From Thermoplasmatota archaeon (GTDB lineage: Archaea > Thermoplasmatota > Penumbrarchaeia > Penumbrarchaeales > Penumbrarchaeaceae): a stretch of 5,906 nt of DNA. Both the position numbers and the translations under genes were made by a program. Shown here piece by piece: positions 1-5,906 of the stretch; positions within the stretch are counted from its first letter, which is position 1; each line of letters starts with the position of its first letter. Where the stretch lies: positions 1-5,906 of the forward strand of contig JAUVBH010000115.1 of NCBI GenBank assembly GCA_030591285.1, given 5' to 3'. The notes below the pieces were generated by a model. It worked only from the letters and a program-made list of their open reading frames with translations, did not search any database and had not been told where the DNA came from.

Positions 1-785
1 ATGTTTGCTTCTTCCAGAGCGTTGGCAAGAATAGGAGGAGAAATTTCTTTGGCGGCCCTGTGGATCTTCCTGGCCTGGGTCACCATATATGCTCCAGGTG
101 CCCTCTTACAGGGTTTTCCAATGCAATAGTTGCTGTATTTTGAAAATGTGGTGAAACCGGAGAAAATGATCCCATCGGAATCATCCTCAACGCGTTCTAC
201 TATCACAGCCGCACCAGCATCTCCGACTGTAAGGGAAGCCATCTGTTTGCTGGCTATCGTTCTGACGAATCTCACCGCACTGTCGCTTATAGGGGTGATA
301 TGCTCACCGCTTACGACCATCCCTCTTTTGATAATGCCCCTCTCTATGAAATTGTTCAGGATGTAAACCCCTGTGAACATGCCCGCACATGCGTTGTTGA
401 TATCCAGTGTTCGTGCATTTTCAGCACCGATAGCTTCCTTGATGAACATTGAGACCAGGGGTTCGATGATCATTGTATTGTCACTGCTTTTGGAGATGGA
501 GCAGTTTATGATCATCTCAATTTCAGAGGCAGAATGTTCCGAATGGGCAAGACAGTCCTTGGCTGCCCCGATCGCAAGTGTAAATGAATCCTCACCTGGT
601 TCACATCTCCTTCTCTCGGAGATGCCGGTAAGGGTTTCAAGATCAAGTTTGACCCTGTGCTTCAGGGAGTTCATTAGGTCTTTTGTGGTGAGATTGGTCT
701 TTGGGAGAGCAAGTCCCAGACTCTCGAAGCGTGACCTGTATTGAAGGCTATTGTCATCTTTCCCCGTAGCTGAACCTTTCTTCAA
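1..785 (-). CDS. Thiolase-superfamily condensing enzyme, 3-oxoacyl-ACP synthase III (FabH) / OleA-like, partial (C-terminus off the left edge)
   Basis: The minus strand encodes 261 codons and remains open at base 1. The reading is typical of KAS III-type enzymes, which carry out decarboxylative or non-decarboxylative Claisen condensation of acyl thioesters in the cytoplasm. The family N-terminus is visible (YRSRFESLGLALP, residues 16-28), followed by TGISERRR (53-60), the nucleophile segment LDINNACAGM with catalytic Cys133, VVSGEHITPI (157-166) and the glycine loop VGDAGAA (187-193). The family is usually about 320-350 residues, so the part carrying the active-site His and Asn lies outside the window. 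The start is set at TTG 785 because an in-frame TGA lies 9 nt upstream, there is no in-frame ATG or GTG before the conserved core, and GAGGT sits 6 nt before the TTG. Glu108, 25 residues before Cys133, matches OleA better than FabH. An archaeal HMG-CoA synthase is less likely from the Cys context. The superfamily is secure; the substrate is not. Confidence 0.88.
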   Translation of the reverse strand, partial: MKKGSATGKDDNSLQYRSRFESLGLALPKTNLTTKDLMNSLKHRVKLDLETLTGISERRRCEPGEDSFTLAIGAAKDCLAHSEHSASEIEMIINCSISKSSDNTMIIEPLVSMFIKEAIGAENARTLDINNACAGMFTGVYILNNFIERGIIKRGMVVSGEHITPISDSAVRFVRTIASKQMASLTVGDAGAAVIVERVEDDSDGIIFSGFTTFSKYSNYCIGKPCKRAPGAYMVTQARKIHRAAKEISPPILANALEEAN

Positions 786-791
786 AGCTAT

Positions 792-796
792 ACCTC
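792..796 (-). promoter_or_regulatory. Shine-Dalgarno site deciding the TTG start of the condensing enzyme
   Basis: On the minus strand GAGGT (796 to 792) lies 6 nt before the TTG at 785-783, a normal spacing. It is the main support for a rare TTG start, since the reading frame has no ATG or GTG between the upstream TGA (797-795) and the conserved family core. The TGA overlaps the first bases of the site. Confidence 0.65.
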
Positions 797-815
797 AAGA
801 CCAACTTTTTTTCAT
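795..815 (-). other. Possible six-codon leader ORF (MKKSWS) ending in the Shine-Dalgarno site
   Basis: In the predicted 5' leader of the condensing-enzyme mRNA, an ATG at 815-813 opens six codons (Met-Lys-Lys-Ser-Trp-Ser) closed by TGA at 797-795. It is in the same frame as the TTG start at 785, and the TGA overlaps the GAGGT ribosome-binding site. No clear Shine-Dalgarno sequence precedes this ATG. It may be chance. If translated, termination here would place a ribosome on the start site of the main gene. Confidence 0.2.
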
Positions 816-866
816 CTTTTGCACAAGTAGCCAGTTAACGTCAAACCCATCTATACAGTCTACTGA

Positions 867-885
867 TTTATATATAACACTTTTC
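867..885 (-). promoter_or_regulatory. Archaeal TATA box with BRE-like element, promoter of the condensing-enzyme gene
   Basis: Bases 867-877 form the nearly symmetric TTTATATATAA. On the minus strand it is preceded by the purine-rich GAAAAG (885 to 880), which resembles the TFB-recognition element and orients the promoter leftward. Initiation about 25 nt downstream of the box centre would fall near 845-848, giving a leader of roughly 60 nt before the TTG at 785. Because the box is almost palindromic, rightward initiation near 897-900 is also conceivable. Confidence 0.55.
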
Positions 886-937
886 AGATTTCGATGGAAT
901 GTCCTGCTGGATATGCTTTGACAATATTTACATCCGA

Positions 938-948
938 TATATTATAAT
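938..948 (+). promoter_or_regulatory. TATA box for a leaderless aminotransferase transcript
   Basis: The AT-only TATATTATAAT is centred about 28 nt before the ATG at 971, so the expected archaeal transcription start falls at or within a few bases of that ATG. There is no convincing Shine-Dalgarno sequence before 971 or 980. The two facts together favour leaderless or nearly leaderless translation, which is common in several archaeal groups including Thermoplasmata. This inference comes from spacing alone. Confidence 0.5.
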
Positions 949-970
949 AGAAAAATTCCATGGATGTACG

Positions 971-2128
971 ATGGATCCCATGTTCTCATCAAGAATGGAT
1001 GGAATAAAACTATCAGGTCTTCGAAAGATGTTCGAACTTGTCACATCTGACAGTATTAACCTTGGCCTGGGTGAACCAGATTTCCAGCCCCCTAAGGAAG
1101 CCGTTGATGCTGTTGAAGAGGCCATGAGATTGGGATTCAACAAATATGGCCCGACCAACGGTATTCCTGCACTTAGAGAAGAGATCGCGAACAGGTTGAG
1201 GATATACTGGAAGAAGATCGTACCGGACAATGTGATAGTCACAAGTTCAGGATCCGAAGCGCTTTTCTCCAGCTTTCTAACCTTCATGGACCAGAAACAG
1301 AATGCGCTGGTTCCCGATCCGGGTTTCGTGTTGTACCGACCCCACTCCAAATTGACCGGGGGCGGATATATCGATTACACTCTTTCCATAGAGAACAAGT
1401 TCAGACCAGATCCGGATGCCATAGAGGACCTGATAGATGAGAACTCAAAGGTCCTTGTTGTGAATTCTCCCTCCACTCCTACCGGAGGGATGATCACAAG
1501 GCAGGATCGTGATGACCTTGTCGATGTGGCAAGGGACCGGGACCTCGTTATCATCTCTGATGAGGTATACGACACCATGGTCTATGAGGGGAATACCCAT
1601 TATTCGTTCCTGGGTGTTTATGAAAAAGCCGTGATGGTGAACTCCTTTTCCAAGATATTCTCAATGACCGGTTGGAGGATGGGGTATGTCGCTGCATCGA
1701 AGGAGATGACCGAAAAGATCGCTCTCGCTCATTATCATATGGTTGCATGCCCTCCAACTCCGATCCAGTACGGGGCCCTGGCAGCACTCAGAAAGAGCGG
1801 AGATTACGTTTCAAAGATGGTATCTGAATTCCAGAGTAGAAGGGATATCATTACCAAGAGATTGAATGACATACCAGGTTTCCATGCGATATCTCCGCCT
1901 GGAACATTCTACTCTTTCCCTTCATATGACCTTCATGACGGAAAGAACAAGGTGAAGTCAATAGACCTTGCCATGGACCTGGCCAAGAAGGGACTGATCT
2001 GTTCTCCTGGAACGACATTCGGTGAAATGGGTGAGTACCACTTGAGGTTCTCTTTCGTCAACAACAAGGAGAACATAGAGAAAGGAATGGATATCCTTCA
2101 CGACACTGCAAGACAGTTCAAGAAGTAG
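971..2128 (+). CDS. Class I/II PLP-dependent aminotransferase (aspartate/aromatic aminotransferase-like)
   Basis: A complete cytoplasmic fold-type I aminotransferase of 385 residues, the usual length for archaeal aspartate-aminotransferase-like enzymes that move an amino group from an amino acid to a 2-oxoacid through PLP. Landmarks, counted from the ATG at 971: GLGEPDFQPP (32-41), YGPTNGIPALREE (59-71), the cofactor-phosphate segment SSGSEAL (92-98), VPDPGF (114-119), NSPSTPTGG (165-173), SDEVYD with Asp197 (pyridine N1) and Tyr200, the Schiff-base Lys228 in SFSK followed by GWRMGY, and Arg359 in HLRFSF for the substrate carboxylate. Thr169 stands where this family almost always has Asn. The frame stays open back to an ATG at 899, but those 24 extra residues (rich in Cys, Ile and Tyr) look unlike the family, and a TATA box at 938-948 points to 971. 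ATGs at 980 and 995 are other options. Substrate specificity cannot be read; alanine, aromatic or branched-chain use is possible. It is divergent from the condensing-enzyme gene. Confidence 0.93.
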   Translation: MDPMFSSRMDGIKLSGLRKMFELVTSDSINLGLGEPDFQPPKEAVDAVEEAMRLGFNKYGPTNGIPALREEIANRLRIYWKKIVPDNVIVTSSGSEALFSSFLTFMDQKQNALVPDPGFVLYRPHSKLTGGGYIDYTLSIENKFRPDPDAIEDLIDENSKVLVVNSPSTPTGGMITRQDRDDLVDVARDRDLVIISDEVYDTMVYEGNTHYSFLGVYEKAVMVNSFSKIFSMTGWRMGYVAASKEMTEKIALAHYHMVACPPTPIQYGALAALRKSGDYVSKMVSEFQSRRDIITKRLNDIPGFHAISPPGTFYSFPSYDLHDGKNKVKSIDLAMDLAKKGLICSPGTTFGEMGEYHLRFSFVNNKENIEKGMDILHDTARQFKK

Positions 2129-2145
2129 AGAGTCCCCAACTATTG

Positions 2146-2152
2146 TTAAATA
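2146..2152 (+). promoter_or_regulatory. Weak TATA-like element before the surface-protein gene
   Basis: TTAAATA lies in the 65-bp gap after the aminotransferase stop and would place a transcription start near 2174-2177, about 18 nt before the ATG at 2194. No clear BRE or T-rich terminator accompanies it. The surface gene may therefore have its own promoter or may be read through from the aminotransferase gene. Confidence 0.28.
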
Positions 2153-2187
2153 CCGGGGCCCACTATTCAGATATCTCACTGTTCACT

Positions 2188-2193
2188 GGAGGG
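2188..2193 (+). promoter_or_regulatory. Shine-Dalgarno-like GGAGGG abutting the ATG of the surface-protein gene
   Basis: GGAGGG ends directly at the ATG at 2194, so the core GGAG lies only 2 nt from the start codon, much closer than the usual 5-9 nt. The next in-frame standard start, TTG at 2236, would cut into the signal peptide. An upstream in-frame TTG at 2143 would add 17 polar residues before the Lys/Arg-hydrophobic signal. The ATG remains the best choice on protein grounds. Confidence 0.4.
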
Positions 2194-5100
2194 ATGGACC
2201 TGAAAGGACAGAGGTTAATTGTTCTCATAGCTGCTTTGCTCCTGGCTGTACCCCTGCTCACCATCGGTGAGAACGAGGTAGACGCTGGCCGACCGATATT
2301 CCAGAAGGCGATAGAGGTCCTAGAAGGATTTGACCGAACACAGATCCAGAAACCTGTTGACATCCAGGTTGCACCAAGTGGAAGGATCATCATTCTGTAT
2401 GAATCCTCAGCTTCATTCTCCTGGGATGTGTTCCTGGTATATTCTGATGATGAAGGAAAAACCTGGTCAGATGCGGTAAGGGTCGATGATGTTCTCACTG
2501 ATGGGAATTCATCCAACGATGACACGCACCAGACCCACCCTCAAATGGTGATCGGTGATGACAATACCGTTTACGTGGTCTGGGAGGATTGGAGGAATTG
2601 GATCGATGATATTTTCACCAGACCGATCGATATCCGGTTCGCAAAATCTACCAATGGTTCATCATTTGGAGCATCCAAGGCGATCACTCCATTGAAGGAC
2701 CACAACACCTGGCATGCTTACAACCCTGATATCGCACTCAACAGCGAAGGCAAACTGTTCTGTGTCTGGGAGGACAAGCTTGAAGCTGGTGCCTGGAAGA
2801 ACATATGGACCTCCTATTCAGAAGATGATGGAGGCACATGGACCGCACCCCAGATGATCAATAGCGATGGAAAGGACTACAGAAACCACTATGACCCCAG
2901 ATGTTCCATTTACGGAGACAACGTCTATGTGGTTTGGCACGACAGCCGGAACAAGACAATGGGATCCAAACCATTCATTGCCATCAGTAATGATGGAGGA
3001 GACAACTTCCAGGATGAGTTTCCTCTCAGCACTGACACACAGGTAGGATCGCACAGAGAGACACCGGTCCCCGTAGTGGATGACTCTGGAAACCTCTACA
3101 TCACATGGATGGATGATAGGACCGAAGTGGACGAGGTCTTCTTCACAAGCAGTGAAGATAATGGTGTCACTTTCTCCCAGGATAGAAGGATCTTCGAGGT
3201 TCCTGACGGCCAGAACGATTACAATCCCTTCGTAACCGCCAGTGGAGATGGGGATGTCGCTGTAGTATGGGAAAGACAGGTTCCCTTTGAAAGCAGATTT
3301 GAATACGACACATTCTACATCAATTCATCAGATGGGGGAAGGACCTGGGATCCCATCCTGAGGATCGACCATAATGACAGGTTCAAGAAAGACCGGTCGG
3401 ACCAGAAGGATGCGGTTGTCACATACGATCAAAATGGAAGGGCACTTTGTGCATACAGCAGCAACTGGAACAAGGAGGGAGTGATCGGTTCATCGGACTT
3501 CAATCTGTTCTTCACCAGACACTCGATCTCCCTGAGTTCAATAAATCACCTTCCTCATCTTCTATATCCCACCTTCCTGGGAGAGTCAGATTTCAACCAT
3601 ATAATTGGCAATGTGGATACATCCTATAACTTCACCATGACCTACAAGGATGAGGATAATGACGAACCTGCTGAAGGGTTCCCGAGGGTGAGGATATTCA
3701 GGGATGAAAGTGGAACTGACCCGTTCCACAATGATTGGACCGTAATGGAAAGGGTCAAAGGTCCCAAGGATTTCTATTACATGGACGGTGTGGAATACTA
3801 TTCTGAACTGAATGTCTCAGAGGAAGGACAGTACTACTGGGGGATCCAGATCAGGGATGAGGTCGACCCCACGATCATCTCATCTGACATACTCCATGGA
3901 CCGATGATAGATACAACCCCGCCAACACTCGAGATCACAACCCCCGAGGAAGCAATATGGTATGCCACTGGCAGTATCATATGCAGAGTGATCGTCAGGG
4001 ACGAAGGAGGAGCAGGTGTGGACAATCGCTCCATCAAGTTCCTGAAATCCCTCCATGGTCTGGACTATTTTGAGACCATGGTGAGAGTGAATGGTTTCAC
4101 AAGAATCGATAACAATACCTACGAAGCGTGGGCGAATATCAGTCTGTTCTCGGGTACCGAGAACTATGTCAAGTTCGTGGCCAGGGACAGGGTAGGTAAC
4201 GGTTACACAGAATCGGAACCCATAAACATCTGGTTGGATCCTGATGCCCCGTATGCGGTCAATTCACTCCCCAGGGGAGAGTACGTCAACATATACGGGC
4301 AGGTCAACTGTTCTATAGTTTGGAGGGACACCAACCCTGGAAGTACTCTCGTCAACTATACTGGGATAGATACGACCACGTTCCGGTATTCATTCAAGAC
4401 CACAAGCGGTGAATACTCCGAGTGGATGGAACCCGATGATTTCGAACCGGTGGGAAATGAATCTTACAGGATCTGGGTCAATGAAACATTCCCGGATGAG
4501 GGAGTCTATAATTTCATCAGATGGAGAGCTTCCGATATCGTGGGTAATGTGTTCGAGACACAGGGATACCGGGTTACTGTTGACATTCCAGACAACTATG
4601 CTCCTGTATTCATTGGAAAGGGATATCCTGCGGTCATCTCCTCCCCCACACCGCATATCTGGTGGGATGAGGCCTTTGATGAGGAAAATGATCCATTATA
4701 TTACAAGGCTAAACTTCTGAAATATCCCACAGAGCTTCAGTTGACCGGATGGTATGAACTGGGAAGGAGAACATATTTCGATATCCCTGATGATGAGGCG
4801 CTCGAGCCGAACCACTTCATCCTCAGGATCAGTGTCACAGATAACCTTGGAGGAACAGATGTATTCGATCATGTCTTCCAGATCATCGATACCGGAACTC
4901 CCCCACCACAAAAGATACCGCAGTTCTCGACCTTCAATACGTCGGATCCCAACTCAACGATCTCATGGGCCCCAACCACAGGTGGAAGCGGTGACATAGT
5001 CTATATGATCCGAATAGGGACCGAGGAGAACCAGGGAGACGTTCTTGATTGGACAGATCTGGGATCCACCACTGAATTCTCACTTGTTGGACTGGGTCTG

Positions 5101-5906
5101 GATGTTGGTATCTACTCGGTCCAGATAATGGCAGAGAACAACGGCAACTTCTCAAGGGTCGCTGTTGGGGATCTGAAGATCAATGACTATAACCTTCAAA
5201 CATCCCATCCGGAGACACACATTGCTTACAAGGGTGAAAAAGGGATCAGGCTGACAACACCCATCAAATGCCAGATCACCAACCTGGCCACATATTCCGA
5301 CACTGTGAGAGTTACATTGCAAGGAGAACTGGTCACCGAGAATTGGGCATATCTCACGATCTCGGAAACAGCGGAGCACTCCTATCGTATCAACTCTTCC
5401 AAGGCGCTTGCAGAAGATGAACCGATCGAATTCCGGATCACCGTTGCAGCTCCCGAGACTGCAAAGAGAGGAGATTATACCCTTACCTACAGATTGATCT
5501 CTGAAGATGGTACGACAACGTTCCACTCCGGCGAGATAGTTGTCACCTTGAAGAATGCTCCCGATGATGGCACAGGTGAGAGCTTTGCTGATGATATCTC
5601 AGGGGTCATCACGGATGTCCTACCGTTCCTGGAAGGTCTCCCCACAGGTTTCGTGATCATGATATTCCTTCTGCTCCTGTTGTTGATAGTTGGCGGGATC
5701 ATATTCCTTGGTATCTTTATCTCCAAGAAGAAAGAGGAGAGGAAGAAAAGGGATCCGCTTTCGGAGCAGAGAAGGGTATACAAAGAGATCTACGGGAGAG
5801 AACCAACCGAAGAGGAACTCGCTCTGATGAAGATGCAGACCGACAAGGAATCTGTGGATGATTTCATCAAAGGGGATGAGGAAGCTGCACCAGCTGCTGA
5901 TACAGA
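2194..5906 (+). CDS. Giant membrane-anchored surface protein with BNR/Asp-box beta-propeller and tandem Ig/FN3-like domains, partial (C-terminus off the right edge)
   Basis: At least 1237 codons are open to the window end. Residues 1-31 form a signal peptide: Lys4/Arg7, a hydrophobic core at 8-24, and possible cleavage after VDA (29-31). Residues about 54-447 are a beta-propeller. Seven units carry a strand of the type hYhhW-x-D-x-R (aromatic at 69, 130, 192, 248, 305, 359 and 421), each followed by an Asp box S-x-D-x-G-x-T-[WF] at 84-91, 209-216, 265-272, 320-327 and 378-385, degenerate at 151-158 and lost near 441-447. Five beta-sandwich segments follow, at about 455-570, 573-682 (opening DTTPPTLEI), 684-798, 800-900 (NYAPVF opening) and 906-998 (FN3-like). 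A further segment at 999-1121 resembles the NEW3/CARDB-like domains found before membrane anchors. One transmembrane helix (1153-1176) precedes KKKEERKKR (1178-1186) and a charged tail with GREPTEEEL, so the bulk is outside the cell. Seventeen N-x-S/T sequons lie outside and none in the tail. The catalytic F/YRIP motif of true sialidases is absent, so adhesion or glycan binding is more likely than hydrolysis. The ligand is unknown. Confidence 0.85.
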   Translation, partial: MDLKGQRLIVLIAALLLAVPLLTIGENEVDAGRPIFQKAIEVLEGFDRTQIQKPVDIQVAPSGRIIILYESSASFSWDVFLVYSDDEGKTWSDAVRVDDVLTDGNSSNDDTHQTHPQMVIGDDNTVYVVWEDWRNWIDDIFTRPIDIRFAKSTNGSSFGASKAITPLKDHNTWHAYNPDIALNSEGKLFCVWEDKLEAGAWKNIWTSYSEDDGGTWTAPQMINSDGKDYRNHYDPRCSIYGDNVYVVWHDSRNKTMGSKPFIAISNDGGDNFQDEFPLSTDTQVGSHRETPVPVVDDSGNLYITWMDDRTEVDEVFFTSSEDNGVTFSQDRRIFEVPDGQNDYNPFVTASGDGDVAVVWERQVPFESRFEYDTFYINSSDGGRTWDPILRIDHNDRFKKDRSDQKDAVVTYDQNGRALCAYSSNWNKEGVIGSSDFNLFFTRHSISLSSINHLPHLLYPTFLGESDFNHIIGNVDTSYNFTMTYKDEDNDEPAEGFPRVRIFRDESGTDPFHNDWTVMERVKGPKDFYYMDGVEYYSELNVSEEGQYYWGIQIRDEVDPTIISSDILHGPMIDTTPPTLEITTPEEAIWYATGSIICRVIVRDEGGAGVDNRSIKFLKSLHGLDYFETMVRVNGFTRIDNNTYEAWANISLFSGTENYVKFVARDRVGNGYTESEPINIWLDPDAPYAVNSLPRGEYVNIYGQVNCSIVWRDTNPGSTLVNYTGIDTTTFRYSFKTTSGEYSEWMEPDDFEPVGNESYRIWVNETFPDEGVYNFIRWRASDIVGNVFETQGYRVTVDIPDNYAPVFIGKGYPAVISSPTPHIWWDEAFDEENDPLYYKAKLLKYPTELQLTGWYELGRRTYFDIPDDEALEPNHFILRISVTDNLGGTDVFDHVFQIIDTGTPPPQKIPQFSTFNTSDPNSTISWAPTTGGSGDIVYMIRIGTEENQGDVLDWTDLGSTTEFSLVGLGLDVGIYSVQIMAENNGNFSRVAVGDLKINDYNLQTSHPETHIAYKGEKGIRLTTPIKCQITNLATYSDTVRVTLQGELVTENWAYLTISETAEHSYRINSSKALAEDEPIEFRITVAAPETAKRGDYTLTYRLISEDGTTTFHSGEIVVTLKNAPDDGTGESFADDISGVITDVLPFLEGLPTGFVIMIFLLLLLLIVGGIIFLGIFISKKKEERKKRDPLSEQRRVYKEIYGREPTEEELALMKMQTDKESVDDFIKGDEEAAPAADT

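Noticed and set aside
130..744. Two plus-strand open frames (130-366 and 373-744) that could be taken as small genes
   Set aside because: They lie opposite the condensing-enzyme gene, show no family motifs and have the Ser/Ile/Arg-rich composition of an antisense reading. The minus strand gives a clear FabH-like protein.
739..757. A minus-strand ATG at 757 as start of the condensing enzyme
   Set aside because: It is in a different frame and reaches a stop codon after 28 codons.
899..970. A 24-residue N-terminal extension of the aminotransferase from the ATG at 899
   Set aside because: The added residues do not resemble the family, and a well-placed TATA box at 938-948 lies inside this stretch. 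It is kept only as a possible longer form from the 867-877 box.
2153..2160. GC-rich palindromic run (CCGGGGCC) between the aminotransferase and the surface gene as a terminator
   Set aside because: The symmetry is too short for a stable hairpin and no T-run follows.
2353..3537. Calling the propeller protein a sialidase/neuraminidase
   Set aside because: Asp boxes occur in many non-enzymatic propellers. I find no F/YRIP motif and cannot identify the arginine triad.
2163..5783. Several minus-strand and one-frame-shifted plus-strand open frames inside the surface-protein gene
   Set aside because: They are short, lack recognisable domains and overlap a continuous 1237-codon frame with a consistent signal, domain and anchor layout.

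Overview
The window reads as a fragment of an archaeal chromosome, most likely a Thermoplasmatota-like or related euryarchaeal lineage. This rests on TATA-box and purine-rich (BRE-like) elements instead of bacterial -35/-10 boxes, a probable leaderless start, heavy use of AGG/AGA arginine and ATA isoleucine codons, an aminotransferase of archaeal type, and a large sequon-rich surface protein with a C-terminal membrane anchor. The lineage is inferred from style, not from a marker gene.

Layout. (1) Positions 1-785, minus strand: the N-terminal 261 codons of a thiolase-fold condensing enzyme (FabH/KAS III to OleA type). It runs off the left edge before its catalytic His and Asn. No plus-strand reading in 1-785 looks like a protein; this minus-strand gene explains the region. 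It starts at a TTG behind a good Shine-Dalgarno sequence. (2) Positions 786-970: a divergent promoter region. One TATA box (867-877) fits the minus-strand gene. A second (938-948) fits a leaderless or nearly leaderless plus-strand transcript beginning at the ATG at 971. (3) Positions 971-2128, plus strand: a complete class I/II PLP-dependent aminotransferase (385 aa). (4) Positions 2194-5906, plus strand: a very large exported protein, open at the right edge (at least 1237 codons). It has a signal peptide, a beta-propeller of sialidase/BNR type with about seven repeat units, roughly five Ig/FN3/cadherin-like beta-sandwich segments, one transmembrane helix and a charged cytoplasmic tail.

How the genes relate. 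The condensing enzyme and the aminotransferase are divergently transcribed and may share regulation through the 185-bp gap. The aminotransferase and the surface protein lie on the same strand 65 bp apart, but a weak TATA-like element in the gap leaves open separate transcription. Nothing shows that the three act in one pathway.

The points of most interest are an OleA-like glutamate in the condensing enzyme, an Asn-to-Thr change at a cofactor-contact position of the aminotransferase, and the architecture of the giant surface protein. I saw no mobile element, CRISPR array, tRNA, rRNA or defence system, and no gene-free stretch over 300 bases.
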